NCBI GenBank assembly: GCA_046160045.1 | Contig: JBJXGR010000559.1 | Location: 1 to 64,000, forward strand | DNA length: 64,000 nt | DNA from: CAZGUX01 sp046160045 | GTDB taxonomy: Bacteria > Acidobacteriota > Terriglobia > Bryobacterales > Bryobacteraceae | Direction: 5' to 3' | Shown here: in pieces, positions 16,552-24,917 of the stretch | Numbering within the stretch: the stretch's first letter is position 1 | Layout: each line of letters starts with the position of its first letter | The notes under the pieces: generated by a model | Databases searched by the model: none | Seen by the model: the letters and a program-made list of their open reading frames with translations, nothing else | Told to the model about the DNA's origin: nothing | Position numbers and translations under genes: made by a program

Positions 16552-17508
16552 ATGATGAAGGCGAAGAGTACCGCTGCAATAGAGCCCGCCGGCAGTTCGA
16601 GGCGCCGCGCTCTCGCCCTGATGCTGGGCGCCTCGTCCCGGTTGTTCGCGGCGCCGGCCGCCGGGAACTCCGACCCGCCGCTCCGCCTGGCTATCTCGGA
16701 GAGCCTGGTGACGGACGTGAATGTGAACGACGCCCGGGCGGCGATGCTGATCTGGTTCAAAACAATGACGCAACACTGGAACATCGCCATCGAATTCAAC
16801 CCGAACGTATTCGACACAGCCCCGGAGATCCTGAACCGCATTCGCGAGGGCAGGGTAGACGCCGTCGCACTGAATATCGTCGAGTACCGGCAGGCCGCCG
16901 ACTGTTTTGATGGAAGTCAAGTTGTGGCCGAGGCGGATGCGGCGGCGCTGGAGCAGTACGTCATTCTGGTGAAGCAGAACAGCGGCATCCGGCAGGTAGG
17001 CGACCTGCGGGGGCGCCGGCTGATCACGCTGAAGAGCCCGAAGATGTGTGTCGCGTCTGCCTGGCTCTCCACCCTCCTGCATGAAGGGCGCCATGTCCGG
17101 AGCGAACAGTTCTTTGGCTCCGTGATTTCGGAATCCAAGTTCTCCCGAGTCGTGTTGCCGGTCTTTTTTGGCCAGGTCGAGTCCTGCCTCACCTCCAAGC
17201 GGGGCTTCGACACCATGTGCGAGCTGAATCCTCAGGTAGGAAGAGACCTAAGATTGCTCGCGAGTTCTCCCCGGATGGTGGTCACTTTCTACATATTCCG
17301 CAAGAACTACCAGAGTGCGCATCGAGACAGATTGGTAAAGGTTTTGTCGGGTCTGCGCACAACCCAGGCCGGCCAGCAGCTCGCGACGTTCTTTCAATTC
17401 CAGGATCTGGTTATCAAGGATGCCGGTTGCCTGGCCCCCGCCCTAGGCGTACTCGAGATGGCGGAACGTGCCCGCCGGCTTGCCGGGAGCCGGGAGCCGA
17501 AAGGGTAG
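16552..17508 (+). CDS. PhnD-like periplasmic binding protein, paralogue 1
   Basis: A 318-residue protein with a basic N-terminus and Ala-rich signal (SSRRRALALMLGASSRLFAA, possibly Tat). The two-lobed type II binding-protein fold of the PhnD/phosphonate family is suggested by SESLVTDVNVNDARAAMLIW, then RVDAVALNIVEY, a hinge at DLRGRRLITL, and VVLPVFFGQVESC. It is the most diverged of three consecutive paralogues. Family members bind small oxyanions or organophosphonates for ABC import or present them to sensor kinases. No permease or ATPase gene is nearby, and sensor kinases flank the cluster, so ligand sensing is the better inference. Confidence 0.75.
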   Translation: MMKAKSTAAIEPAGSSRRRALALMLGASSRLFAAPAAGNSDPPLRLAISESLVTDVNVNDARAAMLIWFKTMTQHWNIAIEFNPNVFDTAPEILNRIREGRVDAVALNIVEYRQAADCFDGSQVVAEADAAALEQYVILVKQNSGIRQVGDLRGRRLITLKSPKMCVASAWLSTLLHEGRHVRSEQFFGSVISESKFSRVVLPVFFGQVESCLTSKRGFDTMCELNPQVGRDLRLLASSPRMVVTFYIFRKNYQSAHRDRLVKVLSGLRTTQAGQQLATFFQFQDLVIKDAGCLAPALGVLEMAERARRLAGSREPKG

Positions 17509-17511
17509 AGA

Positions 17512-18534
17512 GTGAAACGGCTCCGCGCGCTACCGATCGTCTTTTTCTTGCTCGGCGAAACCTGCATCGGAGCGCTGCGTGCGGGCGAGGCGCCGGCTGC
17601 TTCCGGAAGGAGGCGCGCGCGTCTCCATATCGTCGGCAGCGAATCCCTGTTCACCACGGTCAACCGAAGAGATGCGGTCGCCTCATTGAAGATCTATGTG
17701 GAAGCTCTCGGAAAACGCCGCGGTTTCGAGTTTGACTCGAAGCTGGAAATCATCAACTCGGCAGAGGAAGCGCTCACGCGCCTAAAGGAACACGTGGTGG
17801 ACCTGCTGATACTGGACACGCCGGATTATCTGGCTCTCGCCAACTCCAGACTCATCGAACCCGTAGCAGCCGGCACCAAGCGGGGCCAGCTGGGGGCCTA
17901 TCCGTATTTGCTGCTGGGGCGCGGATCACCGGGGACGCCTCACCTGGCCGAGCTGCGCGGCAAGCGAATCATCGTCAGCTCGCGCACGAGATCGGAACTG
18001 GGTCTCGTGTGGCTCGAGACTCTCCTGGCCGAGGATCGCTTGGGCCGTGCAAGCAAGTTCTTCGGATCGGTCGGCGCCAGCTATCGGGCCTCATCGTGCG
18101 TTCTACCGCTGTTCTTCGGCAGGATTGAGGCCTGCGTGGTCGATTCGGAAAATTGGGATCTGGCCAGGGAACTGAATCCCCAACTGGCCGGGCTCAGAAT
18201 CCTCGCCCGTTCCGAGCCCCTGCTGGAGGGTCTGATCGCCATGCCGGTTGAGGAGCACCCCTACAGGCGCGATTTGATTGACGCAATCCTCGAGCTTCAC
18301 AAGGATCCGGCAGGCGAGCAGATAGCGCTGGTTCTCAAGACAGGCCCCATGGTCCGTGTCGGCAGCGAGCAATTCGAATCGGTGCGTGTTCTGTGGAGCA
18401 GGTATCTCCGCCTGGTAGGCCTCGCCGGGCGAAGCGATATGACCGCGTCCCCAACTGGGGCGACTCGAACACCCGGTGGCTCCGGGCTCGCGGCCACCCA
18501 GTCGGAAGAAGCGGCCAGGAAGGAGCGCCCGTAG
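17512..18534 (+). CDS. PhnD-like periplasmic binding protein, paralogue 2
   Basis: A 340-residue protein beginning at GTG 17512, four bases after the previous stop, with AAAGGG just upstream. A Sec signal is followed by the mature domain. Motifs shared with paralogues 1 and 3 are GSESLFTTVNRRDAVASLKIY, LLILDTPDYLALA, the hinge LRGKRIIVSS, KFFGSVG, VLPLFFGRIEACVV and ELNPQLAGLRILARS. The pair 2/3 is clearly closer than either is to 1. The C-terminal 35 residues are Gly/Thr/Ala-rich and probably unstructured. Ligand residues cannot be assigned, but the strict conservation of FTTVNR.DAV near the cleft and of VLPLFFG marks a common ligand class. Confidence 0.75.
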   Translation: MKRLRALPIVFFLLGETCIGALRAGEAPAASGRRRARLHIVGSESLFTTVNRRDAVASLKIYVEALGKRRGFEFDSKLEIINSAEEALTRLKEHVVDLLILDTPDYLALANSRLIEPVAAGTKRGQLGAYPYLLLGRGSPGTPHLAELRGKRIIVSSRTRSELGLVWLETLLAEDRLGRASKFFGSVGASYRASSCVLPLFFGRIEACVVDSENWDLARELNPQLAGLRILARSEPLLEGLIAMPVEEHPYRRDLIDAILELHKDPAGEQIALVLKTGPMVRVGSEQFESVRVLWSRYLRLVGLAGRSDMTASPTGATRTPGGSGLAATQSEEAARKERP

Positions 18535-19623
18535 ATGCCTTACAGTGGATTCCTGAAAGAGTTCTTGGCGGCGGTCACAGGGGCCGGCTTGCCGCGTCCA
18601 TCTACCTGGCCACCGCCGTGCCGGATCGCTTTCGCTGTCTGGGCGGTCTTGGGCACCGCCATGGCGCAGCAAGGTGGATTGGATCCGGCCGCGAACCCCG
18701 GCACGGGTGGACTCCGCCGCGCACGCCTGTACGCAATCGCGAGCAGCCGGATGTTCACCACCGTCAACCGGAACGATGCGGTTGCCGCCATTAAAGTCGG
18801 GTTCGAACTCACGGGCAAGGAACGGGGCTTTCTGCTGGATGCCAGAGTCGATATCGTCGACGGGGTGGCGGAGATGAAGCAGCGCCTGGAAAGCCGTTCC
18901 GTGGACATTCTGATACTGGACTTCATCGACTACCTGCAACTGGAAGGAGCCAGGCTGATCGTTCCGGACCTGGTGGGCAATCGTAACGATGGAGCGGGGC
19001 CGCGCTATTCCTACCTATTGCTGGTTGGCGCATCCTCCACCGCGGGCACGATCGCCGACCTGAGAGGGAAGAACCTGAACTACTTCTCCCGCAGTGAATC
19101 GAACACCGGCCTGGCTTGGATCGAAGTGACCCTGGGGAAGCTGAAGCTTGGGCGCGCCTCATCGTTCTTCGCAACCGCAAAGAACACTACGAAGCCACAG
19201 GCATGCGTGCTGCCCTTGTTTTTCGGAACTGTGGATGCCTGCGTCGTGGATGAGATCAATCTGGAACTGCTGAAGGAGATGAACCCGCAGTTGGGGAAGC
19301 TCCGCGTGCTGGCCCGTTCCACACCCGTGATCGATAGCGTGATCGCCACGCCGGTTCCCCCCCAGCCCTACCGGGAAGAACTTCTCGATGCCATCCGGGC
19401 ACTCCATCAGAGCCCGCGCGGCCGGCAGGTTCTTATGGTGTTCAAGACCGGGCGCGTCGTGCGGATCAGTCCGGGCGATATCGAGGCCGCGCGCGCACTG
19501 TGGGTGGAGTACCGCCGGGTCGCCGGGTCGCTCCCTCCCTCAACGCCCAGCCTGGCGCCATTTTCTGGGGCTGGGACGCCGGTGACGGAGATCCACGAAA
19601 ACCGCGCCCAGAAGAAGGACTGA
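18535..19623 (+). CDS. PhnD-like periplasmic binding protein, paralogue 3
   Basis: A 362-residue protein that starts immediately after the stop of paralogue 2. A longer N-terminal region precedes the hydrophobic signal segment (CRIAFAVWAVLGTAMAQ). Conserved blocks are SSRMFTTVNRNDAVAAIKVG, ILILDFIDYLQLEGARL, LRGKNLNYFSRSESNTGL, VLPLFFGTVDACVV and MNPQLGKLRVLARS. The C-terminal tail is Pro/Ser-rich. Three tandem copies with different degrees of divergence indicate old duplication and probable specialisation. The next gene, four bases on, is a sensor kinase with a periplasmic domain, a plausible receiver of the binding-protein signal (inference). Confidence 0.75.
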   Translation: MPYSGFLKEFLAAVTGAGLPRPSTWPPPCRIAFAVWAVLGTAMAQQGGLDPAANPGTGGLRRARLYAIASSRMFTTVNRNDAVAAIKVGFELTGKERGFLLDARVDIVDGVAEMKQRLESRSVDILILDFIDYLQLEGARLIVPDLVGNRNDGAGPRYSYLLLVGASSTAGTIADLRGKNLNYFSRSESNTGLAWIEVTLGKLKLGRASSFFATAKNTTKPQACVLPLFFGTVDACVVDEINLELLKEMNPQLGKLRVLARSTPVIDSVIATPVPPQPYREELLDAIRALHQSPRGRQVLMVFKTGRVVRISPGDIEAARALWVEYRRVAGSLPPSTPSLAPFSGAGTPVTEIHENRAQKKD

Positions 19624-19627
19624 CGGT

Positions 19628-21886
19628 ATGCGTTCACCCAGAGGCATCACACTGCGAATCACCCTGCTGGGGTGGCTCGTAACGCTCATCACTCTGGCTG
19701 TGTTTGTAATGGTCATTGTTCCTGAACAAAAGCGTGAGTTCGAGCTGAACCTTGAATCGAAGGCGCGCGGTGTTGCCGCTTCGATCAAAGGCGTTGCCGC
19801 CGGCGCCGCGATGTCCGAGGACTATTCCGTGGTGGTGGACCAGGCGATGCAGGTCCTGTCCGGCGACCAGGCCATCGACTTCCTGATCATCACCAAGAAC
19901 GACGGTTTCTCGGTGGTGACGGACCGTTCCAAGTGGAAAACCGAGACGCTCGGCGTCGCCTGGCGGCCGGCGACTCGAGCGCCGAGCAGATCCATCGGTA
20001 CCGAGCCGCTGTTCGGCCGCCGCGTCTTCCACTACGCGACTCCGTTCGACTACAGCGGTATCCAGTGGGGGTGGATTCACGTCGGCCTGTCGCTGGATTC
20101 CTACGACCAGAGCGTGCGGCGGACCTACCGGCGCACCGGAGCGCTGGCTCTGCTCTGTGTCGGCATGAGCCTGCTGATCTCGCTCATCTACGCCAAGCGG
20201 TTAGTGAAGCCAATCCGCGTCCTGCACGCCGCGGTGGCACAGGTGGCTCAAGGTAATCTTCACGCTCGCGCCGAAGTGCGAAGCCGCGACGAGATCGAGC
20301 AGTTGGCGAAAGCGTTCAACGTCATGGCCACGACTATCCTCGCGCGGAACCAGATCCTCGAAAGCGTGGGCTTTGCCGCACAAGAACTTCTGAGCGCGAC
20401 GGAGTGGACCGCCGTGGTCGAAGAAGTGCTGGAGAGTATCGGCCGGGCAACCGGAACGAGCCGCGCCTACGTGTTCGAGAACGCCACCCACGATGGCATT
20501 CTTTCGTGCAGCCTGCGGTACGAATGGTTGGGGCCTGACGTTGCCGCGACACGGGACAGGTGGCAGCACTTCCCGTGGCAGGGAGGGGGCCTTGATCACT
20601 GGGCGGAACAGCTGAAAAGCAGACAGGTGGTTACGGCGAAGCCTGCCGAGATGGAGGAAGGCGCTCGTGCCCTGCTCGATCCCGAGATCAAGTCACTCAT
20701 ATCCGTTCCGATTTTTGTTGGGGATCTCTGGTGGGGGTTCCTGGGTTTCGACGACTGCGGCCAGGAGCGTGAGTGGGGAGATGCCGAGAAAGACAGCCTG
20801 GGCGCGGTAGCCAACATGCTGGGCGCCTCCATCATGCGGCAAAGGGCACAAGACGATTTGATCGATGCCAAAGCCACCCTGGAGTGCCGCGTCATCGAAC
20901 GGACGCACGAACTCCAGGAACAGGTTGCGGCCAGGGATCGCGCCCATGCCGAGCTAGCCGCCGCTCAGCAGCGCCTGGTCGAACTCTCGCGCCAGGCAGG
21001 CATGGCCGAGGTGGCTACGGGGGTGCTCCACAACGTCGGAAACGTCTTGAACAGTGTCAATGTGGCGGCCACGATCGCTCTGGAGAAGTTGCAGCGGTCG
21101 AGGGTGGAGAAACTGGTCACGGTTGCGGGTCTGCTCCAGGAACACGAGGGTGATTTGGGCTTGTTCGTCAGAGAGGACTCCAAGGGGGGGCGTGTTCTTC
21201 CCTACCTGACCAAGCTCGCCCAACACCTGGTGCAGGAAAAGGATGGAATGATGTCGGAGCTGGCGCAGTTGAGTCGCCATGTTGACCACATCAAGGAGAT
21301 TGTGGCTGCGCAGCAGAGCTACGCGACCACAGCCGGTTTCGTGGAAAGAGTGTCGATCGCAAAGCTGATGGAAGATGCTCTAGCGATCTCCAAGGATGGC
21401 ATGGAGCGCGATGACGTTCTCGTACAGCGTCATTTCGCCGAAATACCCGATGTCCTCACCGACAAGCACAAGGTGCTTCAGATCGTTCTCAATCTACTTC
21501 GCAACGCAAGAGATGCCACAAAAGCTTCAGGGAGAAAGCTGAAGGAGATCCACGTTCATCTGCGGCCGGCCGGGCCGGACCGGCTCCAGATCGAGGTGTC
21601 CGACAACGGCATCGGCCTGGGACCCGATGATCTGCAGCGCGTTTTCCAGCACGGTTTCACGACCAAGAAAGGAGGGCACGGCTTCGGGCTTCACTCGGGC
21701 GCCCTCGCGGCCGGCGAACTCCGCGGGCGCCTCACCGCGTCGAGCGAGGGTCCCGGACGCGGTGCAACTTTCCTTCTCGATCTTCCGCTCCAGGTTCATT
21801 CCAGCAGCGAGAGACCGGGTGCCCGCACGAACTCCCAGCAGAGCGACCGTCATGGCGGGCGTTCCACCGGAAAAAACGGAGCCTGA
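19628..21886 (+). CDS. Membrane sensor histidine kinase with HAMP and GAF domains
   Basis: A 752-residue kinase. Transmembrane helices lie at about residues 10-31 and 173-195, enclosing a periplasmic sensor of about 140 residues. A HAMP domain (KRLVKPIRVLHAAVAQVAQG), a GAF domain (about 250-410) and a coiled coil (410-455) follow. The unusual H-box GVLHNVGNVLNSV contains His468, the type seen in large sensor kinases that act through receiver-first hybrid proteins. The HATPase shows LNLLRNARDA, VSDNGIGL and HGFGLHSGALAA. It ends the operon that includes three binding proteins. Its catalytic end matches the relic at 12689, so the two kinase genes were paralogues flanking the same cluster. It has no receiver of its own; the hybrid protein encoded at 12846 is the likely acceptor. 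Confidence 0.88.
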   Translation: MRSPRGITLRITLLGWLVTLITLAVFVMVIVPEQKREFELNLESKARGVAASIKGVAAGAAMSEDYSVVVDQAMQVLSGDQAIDFLIITKNDGFSVVTDRSKWKTETLGVAWRPATRAPSRSIGTEPLFGRRVFHYATPFDYSGIQWGWIHVGLSLDSYDQSVRRTYRRTGALALLCVGMSLLISLIYAKRLVKPIRVLHAAVAQVAQGNLHARAEVRSRDEIEQLAKAFNVMATTILARNQILESVGFAAQELLSATEWTAVVEEVLESIGRATGTSRAYVFENATHDGILSCSLRYEWLGPDVAATRDRWQHFPWQGGGLDHWAEQLKSRQVVTAKPAEMEEGARALLDPEIKSLISVPIFVGDLWWGFLGFDDCGQEREWGDAEKDSLGAVANMLGASIMRQRAQDDLIDAKATLECRVIERTHELQEQVAARDRAHAELAAAQQRLVELSRQAGMAEVATGVLHNVGNVLNSVNVAATIALEKLQRSRVEKLVTVAGLLQEHEGDLGLFVREDSKGGRVLPYLTKLAQHLVQEKDGMMSELAQLSRHVDHIKEIVAAQQSYATTAGFVERVSIAKLMEDALAISKDGMERDDVLVQRHFAEIPDVLTDKHKVLQIVLNLLRNARDATKASGRKLKEIHVHLRPAGPDRLQIEVSDNGIGLGPDDLQRVFQHGFTTKKGGHGFGLHSGALAAGELRGRLTASSEGPGRGATFLLDLPLQVHSSSERPGARTNSQQSDRHGGRSTGKNGA

Positions 21887-22146
21887 AAGGCATTGCGGGC
21901 CGGCGGATCGTCGATGGCCAAAGTCCGGGCGGACAGCAACCGCTTCCTGACGGACGGCCTCTATCCGCGGTAACCCGTGCGCGGTTGGGTATCACGGGTA
22001 CCCCTGGCAGGAGCGGTTCTTCTCCTGCACCGTGGACGGGGGACACCGATGGATGGCCCTGCGTCATATGGAGCGGAAGGCCGTGGTCCAGCGCGGCAGT
22101 CCGGTGCCCGTGATCGCGAAGCACCCCGAGTCGGTAGAACCAAGCA
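21887..22146. other. Intergenic stretch with an unexplained reading frame
   Basis: No established gene. On the plus strand, from about 21990, one frame reads YHGYPWQERFFSCTVDGG and continues for about 50 more residues with normal codon composition before running into the antisense of the dehydrogenase gene. This looks like the end of a decayed gene rather than random sequence. I do not recognise the family. Confidence 0.3.
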
Positions 22147-24240
22147 TCACCGGGGCAAAGCGAAAGCGACATAGACGCCACCCGAGGGCGCGCCGCTTTT
22201 GCCGCCGCCGCAGGCGATCACCACATACTGGCGGCCGTTCACCATGTACGTGGCCGGCGTGGCGTTGCCGGAGAACGGCAGTCGCGTCTCCCACAAAAGC
22301 TTGCCCGTGCGCTTGTCGAAGGCGCGGAATTTCCGGTCGTGATTGGTCGCGCCGATGAATACCAACCCGCCCGCGGTCACCACCGGACCGCCGTAGTTCT
22401 CGGTCCCCGTATTCTTCAACCCTTTCGCCGCTAGTTCCGGGAATTCGCCCAAGGGAATCTGCCAGGCGAACTTGCCTTTGTTCATGTCGATGGCCGTGAG
22501 CGTCCCCCAAGGCGGCTTGATGGCCGGATAGCCGTCAGGGTCCAGGAACTTGGCGTAGCCGTCCAACCGGTACTTCACAAAGGCGGGGTCCGAGACCTCC
22601 AGTTCGACCGTCTCGTCGCGACCTGTGAGCAGGTAGCCGGTAATCGCATTGAGGACGCTGGCCGGCTGTTGCGCGAACGACGGCATGCGGCCGGAGCCTT
22701 CGCGGGTCACCTGGCGGATCTCGTTCGCCGAGAGGCGGGCGGCAATGTTGACCAGGGACGGAAACTCGGGCGGCGTGCCCGTTCGGTCCTGGTTGTGGCA
22801 CGACGCGCAGTGCTGCCGGTAGAGAGCCGATCCGCTCATCTTCGAAGCGGGAACGGGCCGCGGCACCAATCGCAGAATCCACGCCATCTCGTTGGCGTTG
22901 ACGTAGTACAGGCCGGTCTCCGGATCGAAGGCCTGGCCGCCCCACTCCGCGCCTCCGTCGAAGCCGGGAAACACGATGCTTCCTTCAAAGCTCGGAGGCA
23001 CCCACTGGCCGGCGCTGCGGACCTTGCGAAATCGCTCGAGGGCCGCCCGGCGCGCTTCCGGAGTACGGTCGGTGAGCAAGTCCTCCGTCAGCAACTGTCG
23101 CGAGAACGGAGGAGGCGCCAGGGGCAAGGGTTGCGTGGGTGCGGTCCACTCCCCGTCGATCTCCGATTTCGGCACGCCCCGCTCTTCGATGGGGAACAGC
23201 GGCTTTCCGGTTTCGCGCTCAAACACGAACACATGGGCGGACTTGGTGGCCTGGGCGACCGCATCGATCGTCCGGCCGTTGCGGCGGATGGTGATCAACG
23301 AGGGCGGCGTAGGGAAATCCCGATCCCACAGGTCGTGATGAACGGCCTGAAAGTGCCACACGCGTTCGCCCGTCGCCGCCTTCAAGCACAGCAGCGTATT
23401 GGCGAACAGGTTGGCGCCCGCGCGGTTGGCGCCGTAGAAGTCGGCTGAGGCCGAACCGGTCGGGACGAAGAGCAGCCCCCGCTTGACGTCGAGCGCCATG
23501 CCCGGCCAGTTGTTGGCGCCGCCGGCATAGGTCCAGGCGTCCGGCGGCCAGGTGTCGTAGCCGAACTCGCCAGGGTGGGGGATGGTATGGAAGGTCCAAC
23601 GGATCTTGCCGGTGCGCACATCGAAGGCGCGAATGTCGCCGGGAGCGGACGGCAGGTCCTCGGACATCAGGGTGGGAACGACCAGGAGATCTTCGAAGAC
23701 GATCCCGGGCGAGGAGGAGGTCACGTTGAGCGTTCGAGGGTCGCGGCCGAGGCCTTCGCGGAGATCGACTTTCCCGCCGTCCCCGAAGGAGGGGATGGGG
23801 CGGCCGGTCTTCGCATCCAGCGCATACAGGTACGACCGGACGCTGACGAAGACGCGGGACTCGCCGCCGCTGGTCCAGAAAGCGACCCCCCGGTTGCGGC
23901 CCCGGCCTGCCTTTGCGAGGTCAGGATGGGGGTTGAAGGCCCAGATCTGACGGCCCGTCGCCGCGTCCAGGGCAAGGACGCGAGTCTTCGGCGAGGTCAC
24001 GTACATCACCCCGTCGATGATGATCGGATTGCACTGCATCTCCGAGCCTTTCAGGGCGTCGCCGGTGTCGAAGGTCCAGGCGGTCTCGAGTTTGCCGACG
24101 TTGGAGCGGTCAATCTGGGAGAGCGTGGAGTAGCGGATCGACTCCGGTCCGCCGCCGTAGTGACGCCATTCCCGGTAGGCGGTCCGGTCGGCGGCGTTTG
24201 CGAAAACAAGGAAAGAGGAGAGGATGATCGAGGCGCGCAT
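22147..24240 (-). CDS. PQQ-dependent dehydrogenase with inserted cytochrome c domain
   Basis: A 697-residue protein from ATG 24240 (an in-frame TTG lies one codon earlier) with signal peptide SIILSSFLVFANA. It forms an eight-bladed propeller: the opening WRHYGGGPESIRYSTLSQI is typical of quinoprotein glucose/alcohol dehydrogenases, with repeated blade motifs GRQIWAFNP, GKIRWTFHT, GERVWHFQ, GKFAWQIPLG and GKLLWETRLPFSG. VHHDLWDRDFPTPPSL is also family-typical. Between blades (about residue 477) lies a haem c site CASCH with a downstream Met in GSGRMPSFAQQ. The haem domain passes electrons from PQQ to the respiratory chain in the periplasm. Such quinoprotein plus haem hybrids are common in Solibacter. 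The sugar or alcohol substrate is unknown. Confidence 0.88.
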   Translation of the reverse strand: MRASIILSSFLVFANAADRTAYREWRHYGGGPESIRYSTLSQIDRSNVGKLETAWTFDTGDALKGSEMQCNPIIIDGVMYVTSPKTRVLALDAATGRQIWAFNPHPDLAKAGRGRNRGVAFWTSGGESRVFVSVRSYLYALDAKTGRPIPSFGDGGKVDLREGLGRDPRTLNVTSSSPGIVFEDLLVVPTLMSEDLPSAPGDIRAFDVRTGKIRWTFHTIPHPGEFGYDTWPPDAWTYAGGANNWPGMALDVKRGLLFVPTGSASADFYGANRAGANLFANTLLCLKAATGERVWHFQAVHHDLWDRDFPTPPSLITIRRNGRTIDAVAQATKSAHVFVFERETGKPLFPIEERGVPKSEIDGEWTAPTQPLPLAPPPFSRQLLTEDLLTDRTPEARRAALERFRKVRSAGQWVPPSFEGSIVFPGFDGGAEWGGQAFDPETGLYYVNANEMAWILRLVPRPVPASKMSGSALYRQHCASCHNQDRTGTPPEFPSLVNIAARLSANEIRQVTREGSGRMPSFAQQPASVLNAITGYLLTGRDETVELEVSDPAFVKYRLDGYAKFLDPDGYPAIKPPWGTLTAIDMNKGKFAWQIPLGEFPELAAKGLKNTGTENYGGPVVTAGGLVFIGATNHDRKFRAFDKRTGKLLWETRLPFSGNATPATYMVNGRQYVVIACGGGKSGAPSGGVYVAFALPR

Positions 24241-24276
24241 CAAACTGCGAAGGTATCACAGCGCGGCTTCGCCGCA

Positions 24277-24413
24277 AGCGGTCAGCGCTCAGCCGTCAGC
24301 CTTCAGCTTCTTGTCCACCGCCGGCGCTAATAGCCGTAAGGCGGCCGCCACTGGACCGCATTCTGCCACAAGACTGCGAGACTCGCCGGGCTGACGGCTG
24401 ATCGCTGAACGCT
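24277..24413. repeat. 24-bp inverted repeat around an 89-bp spacer
   Basis: The left arm at 24277-24300 (AGCGGTCAGCGCTCAGCCGT...) and the right arm at 24390-24413 (GCTGACGGCTGATCGCTGAA...) are reverse complements with two mismatches. Each arm is itself built of GCTGA/TCAGC units. The form resembles a MITE or REP-type element. The element sits between the dehydrogenase start and the small membrane protein gene. Confidence 0.65.
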
Positions 24414-24416
24414 GAT

Positions 24417-24656
24417 TCAGGAGCGGTCCGTCAGGAAGTTCTGCACCGGACCTTCGCCAGGATGGGAGAGCGATGAATCCGACGGAGATCGGGGGCCGGG
24501 CGGCCGGGAGGGTGCGGGCTGCATACGGACCAAGCCGATCAGCATGATTAGCATGAGGCCGATCGGGATGAGGCAGCGCAGCCAGGCAAACGGCTTGCGC
24601 ACCCTGTGCCCCGACGGGCGGTTCGCGTTTGCAACTGGATTTGTACCTAGCGCCAT
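24417..24656 (-). CDS. Small single-pass membrane protein
   Basis: A possible 79-residue protein starting MALGTNPVANANRPSG, with one strong hydrophobic helix (WLRCLIPIGLMLIMLIGLV, about residues 23-42) preceded by basic residues and followed by a Pro/Ser/Arg-rich tail. This topology places the tail outside. An in-frame ATG at 24689 would add 11 residues. I see no family. The membrane helix preceded by positive residues argues that it is real, but the absence of a good Shine-Dalgarno and the repeat-rich surroundings leave doubt. Confidence 0.4.
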   Translation of the reverse strand: MALGTNPVANANRPSGHRVRKPFAWLRCLIPIGLMLIMLIGLVRMQPAPSRPPGPRSPSDSSLSHPGEGPVQNFLTDRS

Positions 24657-24814
24657 CCATTGAATGGTAGAGCGCAAATGGGGATACATCCAGGTCTAAT
24701 CTGCGGGTAGTTGTAATGGATCTGAAGTAGGGAAACTAACCTAGTCCACGTCTCGGGCACTTACTTGGTCCAGGTTTTCAGAGGTAAAGCAACCGCATCT
24801 CACGGCAGAGGGAA

Positions 24815-24850
24815 GCCGGCCGGGGGCCGGCTGCGGGCCAGGTGGCCCGC
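24815..24850. repeat. Pair of adjacent perfect hairpins
   Basis: GCCGGCC-GGG-GGCCGGC (24815-24831) is followed one base later by GCGGGCCA-GG-TGGCCCGC (24833-24850). Both stems are perfect. They lie about 70 bases before the isomerase-like gene at 24918 and resemble GC-rich intergenic repeats of Acidobacteria and Planctomycetes. A terminator role is unlikely because no T-tract follows. Confidence 0.65.
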
Positions 24851-24917
24851 CCTACGAATGCGCGAAGGAGTACCAAGTGTCGGCTTCGAGCGAGTGTGAT
24901 ATAACTCGATTCGCGCC

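Noticed and set aside
18440..18500. tRNA-like text (GGGGCGACTCGAACACCCGGTGGC)
   Set aside because: It lies inside the coding sequence of binding-protein paralogue 2, and no acceptor stem or anticodon arm can be folded around it.
24289..24660. 123-codon minus-strand frame overlapping the small membrane protein
   Set aside because: No hydrophobic segment or family, and it runs through the inverted-repeat element; the overlapping frame with a membrane helix is the better candidate.
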